From positions 1,240,001-1,304,000 of the forward strand of contig JAYQMT010000005.1 of assembly GCA_038143955.1 (NCBI GenBank): 64,000 nucleotides of DNA. Direction: 5' to 3'. The stretch is from Porticoccus sp038143955. GTDB taxonomy: Bacteria > Pseudomonadota > Gammaproteobacteria > Pseudomonadales > Porticoccaceae. The notes beneath the pieces are model-generated. The model was not told the DNA's origin and searched no databases. It worked only from the letters and a program-made list of their open reading frames with translations. This document shows, piece after piece, positions 19,181 through 29,022 of the stretch; position 1 is the first letter of the stretch, and each line of letters opens with the position of its first letter. The position numbers and the translations under genes are program-made.

Positions 19181-21253
19181 TTTTTTAGTGGAAATAGGCA
19201 CGGAAGAGCTTCCACCTAAAGCATTAATGGATCTTGCTAACGCGTTTCATGATCATGTTGCTAGTGGATTCAAAAATAATACCTTTGGCTTCAACAAGAC
19301 AAAAATTTTTGCCACCCCGAGAAGAATAGCAATTTTACTGGAAGATCTAGATAAACAAGCGCCAAGTAAAGACACCACTATCTGGGGACCACCTACAAAA
19401 ATTGCATTTAATACAGCAGGTGAACCAACCGCCGCTGGCATAGCGTTTGCGAAAAAAAATGGTATTCCAATAGAATCATTATCTGCAATGATTGGAAATA
19501 ATCAAGGAAAAGAAAAATTGTGCAGTAAATCGATAAAACCAGGGTTAAAAGTAGAAGACCTTGCAGAAAATTTAATTAGAGACGCCATAAACGCACTACC
19601 GATTCCAAAGAAAATGCGATGGGGTTCAAACGCTTTTGAAATTATTCGCCCCTTACAATGGGTATTAATTTTGTTTGGTAACAAAATTATCAAGTCAGAA
19701 ATTATGGGCCTAAAAGCAAGTAATATAACTTATGGTCATCGATTTCATAGTAAGAATCAAATTATAGTAAAAGAACCAAGAGAGTATGAATCCTGTCTAC
19801 GCGAAGCCTATGTAATTGCTTGTTTCTCTAAACGTAGAGATCTAATAAGCGCTGCTGTTAAGAAAGCAGCAAAAAAAGTATGCGGAATAGCTATTGTTAA
19901 TGATTCATTGCTTGATGAGGTAACAGCACTTAACGAATGGCCTATAGCGCTTGTAGGTAGCTTTGACAAAGAATTTCTAGGAGTGCCAACCGAAGCTCTG
20001 ATTTCGTCAATGGCAGAGCATCAAAAATATTTCCATTTAACTAATACTGATGGTGAGCTTTTACCACTTTTTATAACAATCTCTAATATTGAAAGCAAAG
20101 ATCCCTCTCAAATAGTTAGTGGCAATGAAAGAGTTATTCGGCCGAGGCTATCCGATGCTGCTTTTTTTATAACACTGACAAAAAAACTACTCTTGATAAA
20201 AGAAGAGAGTCACTTAAGTCTATAATTTTTCAAGAAAAGCTCGGTACTGTGTACGAAAAGACAGACCGCCTAAGTGCGCTCGCAGAGTATATTGCACCCA
20301 TAGTTAATGCCGATGTATCATTATCAGTTAGAGCAGCCCAATTATGTAAGTCAGACTTAGTAACAGATATGGTTGGAGAGTTTGAAAGTCTTCAAGGAAC
20401 CATGGGAAAGTATTATGCAACTAATGATGGTGAAAGGCCTGAAGTTGCTGATGCGATACAAGAGCACTACTTACCCAAATTTTCTAGAGACGTAATACCT
20501 AAGACAGCTATAGGTATAACTTTAGCTATTTCAGATCGTCTAGATACATTAGTTGGAATATTTGGTATAGGGCAACAACCATCTGGCTCAAAAGATCCAT
20601 TTGCACTCCGCCGTTCTAGCCTTGGGCTACTTAGAATAATCGTTGAACATAATATAAATTTAAATCTTTATGAAGTTTTAAAAAAGGCAGCCACAGGACA
20701 CCAGCAACTGCAAACTGATGACGATAAGATTTGTATGCAAGTACTCACTTACGTTAAAGACCGCTTTAAATCTTGGTATGAAGAAGAAGGTATACCAACC
20801 GAAGTCTTTTTATCTGTTTCTGCCAGAGAACTAAATAACCCTCTCGATATACATCGGCGTGTAAATGCAGTCCATGAGTTCACTAGATTCCCTGAGGCTG
20901 TGACATTAACCGCTGCAAACAAAAGAGTATCCAATATACTTGCAAAAAATCCATTAAAGAATATGTCGGCACCGATTAATAAGGGCCTTTTAAGCGAGCC
21001 GTCAGAGCTAGCGTTAACTAAAATGATTGAAAATCTTGAGGAAAAAATTCAGCCATTGCTCCAGGAACAATCATATACGTCAGTATTAAAGCTATTGTCT
21101 GGCCTTGCCGTTCCTATAGATAATTTCTTCGATGATGTTATGGTTGTGACTGATGACGATGAAACGCGCATTAATCGTCTTATACTGTTGCACAAATTAA
21201 GGGCTTTATTTCTCCAGGTAGCTGATATTTCATTATTGGTTCCAGCGAGATAA
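19173..21253 (+). CDS. glyS: Glycyl-tRNA synthetase beta subunit (one frameshift)
   Basis: GlyS binds tRNA-Gly and is needed with GlyQ for charging. The start ATG at 19173 overlaps glyQ's stop and has AGGGGAAAA upstream; it encodes MADFLVEIGTEELPPKALM, the canonical N-terminus. The frame breaks at the A7 run 20180-20186. With eight A's it reads FFITLTKKTTLDKRRESLK and then FQEKLGTVYEKTDR, closely matching E. coli, giving 693 residues (E. coli 689). The C-terminal part has the HD-like region and the DALR anticodon-binding domain, ending in FFDDVMVVTDDDETRINRL. As the essential, single glycyl-tRNA synthetase, a real break would be lethal, so the frameshift is almost certainly an error. Confidence 0.95.
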
Positions 21254-21300
21254 TGAATCTTAATTGATTTTATAAGAATTTATAAAGGTAAGCTTATCTT

Positions 21301-21855
21301 ATGGTCAAACTAATTATTCTTGATCGGGATGGGGTAATAAACCAAGATTCGGATACTTATATAAAAACAGTCGATGAGTGGAAGCCAATTCCCGGAAGTA
21401 TTGATGCTATCGTAAGATTGTTTCGTTCTGGCTATAAAGTGGTCATCGCCACAAATCAATCTGGTATTGGACGAGGTTTTTTTGGTTACGATGCACTCGA
21501 AGCAATGCATTTTAAACTAAAAAATTTATTACTAAACTATAATGTCACGCTTAGCGGAATATTTTTTTGTCCTCACACACCAGAAGATCAGTGTGGATGC
21601 AGAAAACCAGCATCTGGACTTTTAGAACAGATATCCGAAGAACTAGATATAGATCTAACAGGTGTTCATATAGTTGGTGATAGTCTTCGTGATCTTCAAG
21701 CTGGTCTTAAATATAATTGTTCACCGATTTTAGTTCGAACAGGCAAGGGAAGTAATACTGAAATTCAACTGAAGAAAGAACAGAACCTAATTTTAAAAAA
21801 AACAAAAATTTTTGATGATTTAGCCTGCGTTGCAGACTACTTATGTAATGATTAA
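21301..21855 (+). CDS. gmhB: D-glycero-beta-D-manno-heptose-1,7-bisphosphate 7-phosphatase
   Basis: GmhB removes the 7-phosphate during synthesis of ADP-heptose for the lipopolysaccharide inner core; it is a cytosolic HAD phosphatase. HAD motif I is LDRDGVIN at residues 7-14 and motif II is ATNQSGIGRG. The zinc-binding loop reads CPHTPEDQCGCRKP, with the C-x-H and C-x-C ligands specific to GmhB, and VGDSLRDLQAG supplies the last Asp motif. At 184 residues it is normal length. It sits between glyS and plsC, an arrangement shared with Pseudomonas. A histidinol-phosphatase (HisB-N) role is possible for this fold but the zinc loop and context favour GmhB. Confidence 0.92.
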   Translation: MVKLIILDRDGVINQDSDTYIKTVDEWKPIPGSIDAIVRLFRSGYKVVIATNQSGIGRGFFGYDALEAMHFKLKNLLLNYNVTLSGIFFCPHTPEDQCGCRKPASGLLEQISEELDIDLTGVHIVGDSLRDLQAGLKYNCSPILVRTGKGSNTEIQLKKEQNLILKKTKIFDDLACVADYLCND

Positions 21856-22597
21856 GTTGTCACCTTATATAAATATGAGAATATTAATTTCTTTTATACG
21901 TTCAAGTCTATTTTATGCTCTATATGGTGTAGTTATAGCTATTTTCGGAACATTTACCTGCACGTTCGGTGCTATCCTGCCAATCAAATTACGCCAAAAT
22001 ATAGCTACTTTTGCTAATGAAATTATCATTAAGTGGCTACATCTGAGTTGTGGGATAAAACTAGTAGTTGATGGCTTAGAGAATATACCCGATACACCTT
22101 GCGTTATACTAAGTAAGCATCAGTCAGGATGGGAAACCTTTTATCTTCAACGATTACTTAGGCCAGTTAGCACTATTTTAAAAAAAGAACTTTTTTGGAT
22201 CCCCTTTTTCGGGTGGGCTTTGTATTTTATGCATCCTATTGCTATTAATCGTGGTAACCCTAGAGAAGCTTTGAAACAAATTTTAGGCCAAGGTATAGAT
22301 AGATTATCAAATGGTCAAAATGTCCTCATATACCCTGAAGGAACAAGGGTCAAACCTGGAGTAATAGGTCGCTATGGTAGAAGTGGTGCTGCTCTTGCTA
22401 TTGCTGCAAATGTTCCTATACTTCCGGTCTCACATAATGCTGGGCGTTGTTGGCCAAAGCATAGTTTTTTAAAGTGGCCTGGAACTATTCATGTTGTTAT
22501 TGCTGAGGCTATTGATACAAAAAATATGGACAGCCGACATTTAACTGAACATGTAAAGAATGTAATCGAAAGTGCTCAAAAAGAGCTAAAAATCTAG
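21848..22597 (+). CDS. plsC: 1-acyl-sn-glycerol-3-phosphate acyltransferase
   Basis: An inner-membrane acyltransferase making phosphatidic acid from lysophosphatidate. One N-terminal hydrophobic segment (about residues 13-36) is followed by the catalytic block KHQSGWETFYLQ; this has His with an acidic residue five positions on (HX4E in place of the more usual HX4D), a variation I believe occurs in this branch. The phosphate-binding YPEGTRVKPG is near residue 163. The ATG at 21848 overlaps the gmhB stop by 8 bases (coupled translation); a second candidate is at 21875. The last 12 bases overlap the convergent gyrB end. Confidence 0.9.
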   Translation: MIKLSPYINMRILISFIRSSLFYALYGVVIAIFGTFTCTFGAILPIKLRQNIATFANEIIIKWLHLSCGIKLVVDGLENIPDTPCVILSKHQSGWETFYLQRLLRPVSTILKKELFWIPFFGWALYFMHPIAINRGNPREALKQILGQGIDRLSNGQNVLIYPEGTRVKPGVIGRYGRSGAALAIAANVPILPVSHNAGRCWPKHSFLKWPGTIHVVIAEAIDTKNMDSRHLTEHVKNVIESAQKELKI

Positions 22598-25000
22598 ATT
22601 AGTTACAGTTAATGCATTCTTTTCAATAAAATCACGTCTAGGTTCAACTAAGTCACCCATCAACGTTGTAAACATTAGGTCAGCAGCAATTGCATCTTCA
22701 ACTGTCACTTTGAGCATTCTCCTGGCCTCTGGATTCATCGTTGTATCCCATAGTTGATCTGGATTCATTTCGCCCAAGCCTTTATATCTTTGTATGTTAT
22801 ATCCTCGCTTAGATTCAGCCATTAGCCAATCCATGCCTTCACTAAAGCTTTCTATTGACTTTTTTGTTTCCCCACACATTATGTACGCCCCTTCTTCTAG
22901 CAAGCCTGTTAATTTCAGGCCTAAAGATACAATGGTGTCATACTCTGTTGAAGCAAAAAACTCTTGCGTGAAATAATGAGGGGTCGGAACACCATGTGCT
23001 GTTATAAGTACTTCTAGAGAAAAGTATTGGTCTTCTTCTCTGTGAGACGAAATAGAATAACTTTTGCTGCCAGAAGCCTTTTTTATATCTACAGCTTTCG
23101 ACAGTTGTTTCGCTAATTTGTTAATAATAGACTCATCATTCATTTTTTTAGGGTTAATTCTAGGTAAAAAAATTAATGCTTTTAATATTTCTATTGGGTA
23201 GGCCCTGGATAATCCTTCTATAATAGCCATAACGTGCCGATGCTCGGATACTAGTTCTTCAAGAGGTGCGCCACTTATACCCGGAGCATCGTTGTTGACA
23301 TGCAAGCTCGTCCCCTCTAGTGCTGATTGCGTCAAAAAACTAGTTAATTCTTGATCATCTTTAAGGTATTGTTCCTGCTTTCCTTTGCTTATCTTATAAA
23401 GGGGTGGCTGTGCTATGAAAATATTGCCTCTCTCTACTAGTTCACGCATCTGTCTGAAGAAAAAAGTTAAAAGCAATGTCCTTATATGTGAACCGTCAAC
23501 ATCGGCGTCCGTCATTATCATAATAGTATGGTAGCGGAGCTTTTCTGGATCAAATTCTGCCGAACCTATTCCACAACCTAAGGCTGTTATTAGTGTTCCA
23601 ACTTCTGCACTTGACAACATTTTATCAAATCTTGCCTTTTCAACATTTAATATCTTACCTTTCAATGGGAGAATTGCTTGGGTTCTCCGGTCTCTTCCTT
23701 GCTTTGCTGAGCCCCCAGCAGAATCACCCTCAACCAAATAGAGTTCTGACAACGCTGGATCCTTCTCTTGGCAATCCGATAACTTACCAGGTAAACCTGC
23801 TATATCTAAAGCTCCTTTACGGCGTGTCATATCTCTTGCTTTTCTAGCTGCCTCACGTGCTCTTGCAGCCTCTACCATTTTATTAACTATACTTTTAGCT
23901 TCTTGTGGATTTTCAAGTAAATAGTCTGTAAAGTGTGTTCCCATTTCTTGTTCAACAGCGGATTTCACTTCAGAGCTTACTAGTTTCTCTTTTGTCTGAG
24001 AGGAAAATTTCGGATCAGGAACTTTTACAGAAACAATAGCTGTTAAGCCTTCTCTAGCGTCGTCCCCTGAAGTGCTTACTTTATTATTTTTACCAATACC
24101 TTCTTTCTCAATATAAGTATTGAGGCTTCTAGTAAGAGCTGATCTAAAGCCAGCTAAATGTGTTCCACCGTCTCTTTGAGGGATATTATTCGTATAACAT
24201 AGAATATTTTCTTGATAGGTATCATTCCACTGAAGCGCAATTTCTACCACAACTCCATCGTCGCGAAATTTAGAGAAATGCAGAGCTTTATTGATAGTTA
24301 GCTTATTGGTATTTAAATAATCGACGAATGCTCTTAGTCCTCCCTCATACTCAAAAATATCATCTTTGGATGTTCTCTCATCTTTTAGCACAATTCTCAC
24401 ACCAGAGTTTAAGAATGAAAGCTCTCTAAGCCGTTTAACTAAAGTCTCATAGTGAAATTCAATATTAGTGAAAGTTTCCGCAGAAGGTATAAAATGTATT
24501 GCAGTGCCAGTTTCCTCTGTTTTTCCCATCAGTGTTAGAGGTGAACTAGGAATACCATGCTTATAAGTTTGCTCATGTATTTCGCCGCCGCGCTTTATGG
24601 TTAATTTCACGTGGCGTGATAAAGCATTTACCACTGAAACGCCTACCCCATGTAATCCGCCTGATATTTTATAGCTGTCTTCATCGAACTTTCCACCCGC
24701 GTGTAAAACTGTCATGATTACTTCAGCACCTGACACGCCCTCTTCGTGTATTTCAGTAGGTATGCCACGACCATTATCAGAAACTGTTACAGACTCATCA
24801 TGATGAATAGTGACAACAATCTCTGAGCAATGCCCTTCTAAGGCCTCATCTATGGAGTTATCTACTATCTCAAATACCATATGGTGCAGTCCAGTACCAT
24901 CGTCTGTATCTCCAATATACATTCCTGGACGCTTTCTAACTGCATCTAGCCCCTTTAAAACTTTTATACTGTCTGAATCATATATCTGATCTTCACTCAT
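22586..25000 (-). CDS. gyrB: DNA gyrase subunit B
   Basis: GyrB is the ATPase subunit of DNA gyrase, which introduces negative supercoils and is needed for replication initiation and fork progress. At 804 residues it has exactly the E. coli length, including the C-terminal insertion typical of proteobacterial GyrB. Visible: GHKL motifs EIVDNSIDEALEGHC, VSDNGRGIPTE and GGLHGVGVSVVNALS, the Toprim EGDSAGGSAKQGRDR and DADVDGSHIRTLLLTFFFR, and YKGLGEMNPDQLWDTTM near the C-terminus. It follows recF by 28 bases in the dnaA-dnaN-recF-gyrB operon order. The frame is intact over 2.4 kb. Confidence 0.98.
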   Translation of the reverse strand: MSEDQIYDSDSIKVLKGLDAVRKRPGMYIGDTDDGTGLHHMVFEIVDNSIDEALEGHCSEIVVTIHHDESVTVSDNGRGIPTEIHEEGVSGAEVIMTVLHAGGKFDEDSYKISGGLHGVGVSVVNALSRHVKLTIKRGGEIHEQTYKHGIPSSPLTLMGKTEETGTAIHFIPSAETFTNIEFHYETLVKRLRELSFLNSGVRIVLKDERTSKDDIFEYEGGLRAFVDYLNTNKLTINKALHFSKFRDDGVVVEIALQWNDTYQENILCYTNNIPQRDGGTHLAGFRSALTRSLNTYIEKEGIGKNNKVSTSGDDAREGLTAIVSVKVPDPKFSSQTKEKLVSSEVKSAVEQEMGTHFTDYLLENPQEAKSIVNKMVEAARAREAARKARDMTRRKGALDIAGLPGKLSDCQEKDPALSELYLVEGDSAGGSAKQGRDRRTQAILPLKGKILNVEKARFDKMLSSAEVGTLITALGCGIGSAEFDPEKLRYHTIMIMTDADVDGSHIRTLLLTFFFRQMRELVERGNIFIAQPPLYKISKGKQEQYLKDDQELTSFLTQSALEGTSLHVNNDAPGISGAPLEELVSEHRHVMAIIEGLSRAYPIEILKALIFLPRINPKKMNDESIINKLAKQLSKAVDIKKASGSKSYSISSHREEDQYFSLEVLITAHGVPTPHYFTQEFFASTEYDTIVSLGLKLTGLLEEGAYIMCGETKKSIESFSEGMDWLMAESKRGYNIQRYKGLGEMNPDQLWDTTMNPEARRMLKVTVEDAIAADLMFTTLMGDLVEPRRDFIEKNALTVTNLDF

Positions 25001-25028
25001 ATATAAATCCTAGATAAATATTGTTTAA

Positions 25029-26113
25029 TCATTGAGTAATTTTTCCATGTTCCACGTGAAACATTTTCATATTAAGGTCTTCTCTGGGCCAACTATTTAG
25101 TAGGTCTTCTTTTAGCACACCGGTTATAAAAGTTTGTGCGCCTAGATCCCATAATAATTTACCTACTTTTTTCCTATGAGAAAAATCTAACTCGGAGGGT
25201 AGGTCATCTATTAAATATAGACACTTTTCTGCTTTTTTCATAAAAAAAGATACCCTTGAGCTATTTGCATTGCGGTAACCAAAATTTTTGATTGGCCTCG
25301 AGACAGAACCTCGTTAGCCGGTTTTGCATCAACGCTAATCCGCAAATCTGATCTCTGTGGCCCATGAGTCGTTACTCTCATGTTTATGTCCCTCTGTTGA
25401 CTCTTCTCTAGTATTTCTGATAATTTTTTATCAGTATCCCAACCTGAATAATATTTGAATTCGAAGTTACCCAGATCTGTAATTTCGCTTAAAACCCATT
25501 TTATTTTTTCAACTAAGCCCAGAAGATAAATCTTTCGATATTTATCAATTAACTCTGCAAGGCTTACAAATTCGGTGTTCCATGAATTTAGTAAATCGAT
25601 ATTTATTCTATCACACCGCAACAATGAATTCCGCTGCTTGAGGGTTCGTTTAAATTTTTTTAGTGCTTTTCTATATGAATGTTCCACGTGGAACAACCCC
25701 CAATCCAGATATTGTCGTCTAAATTGAGGTCCGCCGTCTAAAAGCTTGAATGAATCTGAATTAATGAGCAAAAGGGGCATTGTATCTGCTAAAGATGACG
25801 AATTATTGACCTTCTGCCCATTTATTTTAAACTTAAAATCATTATTGCGAGTTCTTGTGACACCCAAAGATATTTTTTCATTATTTTTGTCGATTAATCC
25901 AAAGATCGTACAGGACTCTTCGTTTTCATTAATCACAGGGTCTAATGTGCGTGACCGAAACGATCTTCCACGGCCAAGGACATACAACCCTTCAAGGACA
26001 CTTGTTTTTCCACTACCATTTTCACCAAAAAAGAAATTAGAGGTTGGAGATAAAGATACTTCGTTGCTAGTTAAATTTCTTAGGCCGTGTATACCAATTT
26101 TTTTAAGGTGCAT
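25029..26113 (-). CDS. recF: DNA replication and repair protein RecF (one frameshift, two internal parS sites)
   Basis: RecF is an SMC-like ATPase helping RecOR load RecA at single-strand gaps. Walker A is FGENGSGKTS near residue 30, the signature is LSRGQSKILV, and Walker B is CLYLIDDLPSELD, but the last lies in another frame. The break is the A7 run 25242-25248 (plus letters). With eight, the junction reads AQGYLFFMKKAEKCLYLIDD and the protein has 361 residues (E. coli 357). Two perfect ParB-type sites are embedded in the coding sequence; both are read as the peptide FHVEH, once as DWGLFHVEHS near residue 145 and once as KMFHVEHGKI at the C-terminus. RecF starts 9 bases after dnaN. Confidence 0.94.
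25048..25063. promoter_or_regulatory. parS centromere site 1 (inside recF 3' end)
   Basis: The plus strand reads TGTTCCACGTGAAACA, identical to the widely conserved 16-base parS consensus TGTTNCACGTGAAACA bound by chromosomal ParB. On the recF coding strand it encodes part of MFHVEH, 15 residues or fewer from the stop. It lies about 12 kb from parB and 8 kb from the rpmH/mnmG spacer, the range in which parS sites are normally found around an origin. Confidence 0.9.
25680..25695. promoter_or_regulatory. parS centromere site 2 (inside recF, perfect palindrome)
   Basis: TGTTCCACGTGGAACA, a perfect 16-base palindrome and the symmetric form of the parS consensus. It is read by recF as LFHVEH in the conserved DWGxFHxE stretch. 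The distance to site 1 is 632 bases. I found no third site of this quality: other CACGTG occurrences in the window lack the TGTT and AACA flanks. Confidence 0.9.
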
Positions 26114-26122
26114 AATTTTAGG

Positions 26123-27220
26123 TTATAGACGCATTGGCATTACAACATATGTGGAATTCGGGTTCGCCGGATCTTCGATTAACACACTGCTGCCAGCATT
26201 AGAAAAGGTAAAACTTGCATCATCACCGGTTAAAATATTAAGAATATCAATTATATAGCTTACATTAAACCCAAGCTCTAGGTCGTCATGATCATATTTA
26301 ACAGTAACTTCTTCTCTAGCTTCCTCTTGTTGATTGGTCGCCAAGAGTGTCAAAATCCCTTTTTGAACTATTAGTTTAACACCTCGATATTTTTCATTAG
26401 ATAAAATAGCTGCTCGACCAAAACCACTTTGTAAATCGGTTCGTGAACCTACCATCTGTTTATCGCCGTCTTTTGGTATAACTTGATTATAATCAGGGTA
26501 GGACCCATCGACTAGTTTGGAAGTGAAACGAAAGCCCTCAGTCACCACCTTCATATGATTATCACTCAGTGTTATTGAAGCCTCTCCATTATCAGGTAGT
26601 AATCTAGATAGTTCGATGACAGCTTTTCTTGGGATTATTGCCTGAGTTTTTTCGCCATTAAGTTCTATTTTCCCAGAATCCATCATTGCTAATCTGTGTC
26701 CATCTGTGGCTACTGTTCTAACCCTGTTGTCATCCAAGTCTAACAGCATACCATTCAAATAATAACGCACATCCTGCTGAGCCATCGCAAAAGATGTACG
26801 ACTAATAAGATTATTTATCTCTATATTACTGATATTAAAGGATTTACCTGAATCGCCTTCATCTATACTTGGAAACTCGTTAGCCGGGAGGGAGGAGAGC
26901 GTAAATCGGCTCCGACCGCTTATTATCAGAACTTTTCCGTCTTTTTCTGTAAACGTAATATCTGTCGATTCTGGTAAAGATCGACAAATATCCATTAATT
27001 TACGTGCAGGTACAGTTATCTCGCCATTGGCCTCGGGGTCTCTAAGCATTACATGACCGACAATTTCAACCTCAAGGTCAGTTCCTGTCATAGATAAACA
27101 GTTATTTTTTAATGCTATTAAAACGTTGGACAATATTGGTAGTGTCTGCCTTCTTTCAACCACTCCAACTACTAATTGAAGGGGCTGTAGTAACTCTTCA
27201 CGGGAAATTTTGAATTTCAT
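26123..27220 (-). CDS. dnaN: DNA polymerase III beta subunit (sliding clamp)
   Basis: DnaN forms the ring-shaped dimer that tethers DNA polymerase III to DNA. At 365 residues it is one shorter than E. coli and has the three repeated clamp domains. Recognisable stretches are MKFKISREELLQPLQLVVGVVERRQTLPILSN at the N-terminus (cut here in two conserved parts: REELLQPLQLV and RRQTLPILSNVL), TDGHRLAM in the middle and the C-terminal VLIEDPANPNSTYVVMPMRL. It lies 54 bases after dnaA and 9 bases before recF in the same direction. The reading frame is intact. Confidence 0.98.
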   Translation of the reverse strand: MKFKISREELLQPLQLVVGVVERRQTLPILSNVLIALKNNCLSMTGTDLEVEIVGHVMLRDPEANGEITVPARKLMDICRSLPESTDITFTEKDGKVLIISGRSRFTLSSLPANEFPSIDEGDSGKSFNISNIEINNLISRTSFAMAQQDVRYYLNGMLLDLDDNRVRTVATDGHRLAMMDSGKIELNGEKTQAIIPRKAVIELSRLLPDNGEASITLSDNHMKVVTEGFRFTSKLVDGSYPDYNQVIPKDGDKQMVGSRTDLQSGFGRAAILSNEKYRGVKLIVQKGILTLLATNQQEEAREEVTVKYDHDDLELGFNVSYIIDILNILTGDDASFTFSNAGSSVLIEDPANPNSTYVVMPMRL

Positions 27221-27274
27221 CTACTAATAATCCAATTTAAAGTTTGATTTTTAAACCTTTTGGGTAAATATATT

Positions 27275-28692
27275 TTAAGTGGTTAAGGCACGCAGCAAAT
27301 GTTTCATATCATCCTGCATATCTAAACTTTCTTCTTCGAGCTCTTTAATCTTTCTGCATGCATGTAATACAGTAGTATGGTCGCGACCTCCGAATGCTTC
27401 ACCAATTTCGGGTAAACTATGATTGGTTAACGTTTTGGCGAGGGCCATTGCCACTTGTCTGGGTCTTGCTATTGATCTGCTGCGTCTTTTGGATAAAAGT
27501 TCGGACATTTTTAGCTTGTAGTATTCAGATACTACCCTTTGTATGTTGTCAATAGTTACCAGCCTATCCTGTATGGCTAGTAAATCTTTCAAAGATTCAC
27601 GTATAAGATCGACATTAATTGGACTGCCTGTGAAGTGAGCACTTGCTATCACTCTTTTTAGTGCCCCCTCGAGCTCTCGTACATTAGAGCGTATTCTTTG
27701 TGCGATGAAAAAAGCATCTTCTGTTGGTAAATTAACGCGCGCTTGAGTGGCTTTTTTTATTAATATTGCAGCTCTAGTCTCTAACTCGGGTGGTTCTACC
27801 GCAACAGTGAGGCCCCACCCGAAACGAGATTTTAGACGTTCTTCTAAACCATCAATCTCTTTTGGGTAACGGTCGCAGGTAAGTATCATTTGTTTTCCGC
27901 CTTCTAGTAGGGCATTGAAGGTATGAAAAAATTCTTCCTGTGAGCGCTCTTTGCCAGCAAAGAATTGCATATCATCGATCAAAAGTGCGTCTACAGATCG
28001 ATAAAATCTTTTAAAGTCATTAATGGCATTTAACTGTAATGCTTTAACCATATCTGCAACAAACCGCTCGGAGTGTAAATATATAATTTTAGCGTTTGGT
28101 TTTTGTTGTCTTAGCTTGTTGCCAACTGCATGCATTAGATGAGTTTTACCTAAACCTACTGCACCATAAATAAACAAAGGGTTGTAAGCACCACCAGGAT
28201 TTTCTGATATCTGTTGTGATGCTGCTAGAGCTAGCTGATTAGACTTCCCTTCGACAAAAGAATCAAATGTGAAAGTCGAATTAAGAAAGCTTTTATGATT
28301 GAGGCCTCCTCTACAGTCTCACTTGTTCTGTCTGAAGATATTCTAATATTAGTCGTTGCTGGTAATGGTTTGCTAGTAATAATTTGTGGTTGAGCTGGTA
28401 GCACCTCACGTAAATCAGGGTTGTCTGATGATTTACTTCCGAGAGATGACTCTACTTTAACAGAGCAACGAACTCCACTGATCTGTTGGAATATTTCTGT
28501 GATACGTGTGATAAACTTATCTATAACCCAGTCTCGTATGAAATGATTTGGTGCTAACAACAGCACATCATTATCAGGTGCGATTTCATCGATTGAGCCA
28601 AGCTTAAGAGGCTTTATCCAGGTTTTAAATTGCTGTTTTGGTAACTCTTCTTCGAGAAGACACAAACATTTTTTCCAGACGAGTTGAGCCAA
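27275..28692 (-). CDS. dnaA: Chromosomal replication initiator DnaA (one frameshift)
   Basis: DnaA binds 9-base DnaA boxes and melts the origin. Domain I starts MAQLVWKKCLCLLEEELP, followed by the WIKPL pair; domain III has NPLFIYGAVGLGKTHLMHAV (Walker A), LLIDDMQF (Walker B) and an Arg finger region. Domain IV ends with the DnaA signature GGRDHTTVLHACRKI. The frame breaks around the T4 run 28291-28294; one extra base reads IIKSFLNSTFTFDSFVEGKS and then NQLALAASQQ, giving 472 residues (E. coli 467). The start is TTG with AGAGGT upstream; GTG or ATG are commoner in this gene, so the start codon is itself notable. An essential gene, so the break is taken as an error. Confidence 0.96.
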
Positions 28693-28760
28693 ATTTTATT
28701 ACCTCTTAATTGCAAAAAATTTCTTTTATTTACAGCCTAGTCTAGCCACAAATAGTTGAG

Positions 28761-28769
28761 TTATCCACA
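28761..28769 (+). promoter_or_regulatory. DnaA box, perfect TTATCCACA
   Basis: Exact match to the strongest DnaA binding sequence, 69 bases upstream of the dnaA start codon. The position is suitable for dnaA autoregulation or origin function. Confidence 0.75.
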
Positions 28770-28898
28770 ACTTTTATAAAAAAATTTGAACAACTTAGAA
28801 GAAATAAAAACGTTTTAAAACAGTAAGTTACAAAATACGAGTGACTGTGTTTTTAAACAGCACATTTTCACAAATAATAGGTCTATGCAACTGGAAGT

Positions 28899-28907
28899 TG
28901 TGTATAA
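28899..28907 (-). promoter_or_regulatory. DnaA box, perfect TTATACACA
   Basis: Exact match to the TTATNCACA consensus on the minus strand (plus strand TGTGTATAA), 130 bases beyond the first box and in the opposite orientation. Confidence 0.7.
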
Positions 28908-28942
28908 GATGTTGATAATTTGACGATTATTTGTGAATTATT

Positions 28943-28951
28943 TGTGGGTAA
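28943..28951 (-). promoter_or_regulatory. DnaA box variant TTACCCACA
   Basis: One mismatch to TTATCCACA (plus strand reads TGTGGGTAA). It shares orientation with the box at 28899-28907 and lies 36 bases beyond it; a weak-affinity site is plausible. Confidence 0.45.
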
Positions 28952-29022
28952 CTTACATAACGCATCAGTTGTTATTAAACAAAATTCATAGAATAAATTT
29001 ATGACTTAAAATCGTTTTTTAG

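Larger units (their letters stand above)
28693..29022. other. dnaA-mnmE spacer with DnaA boxes (candidate origin or dnaA control region)
   Basis: A 330-base, strongly AT-rich stretch with no gene. It contains a perfect DnaA box TTATCCACA (28761-28769, plus), a perfect TTATACACA (28899-28907, minus) and a one-mismatch TTACCCACA (28943-28951, minus), with A/T-rich stretches between. The dnaA promoter must lie here on the minus strand, but I cannot place it with confidence. The boxes could serve dnaA autoregulation, the origin, or both; see the second candidate region before mnmG. Confidence 0.6.
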
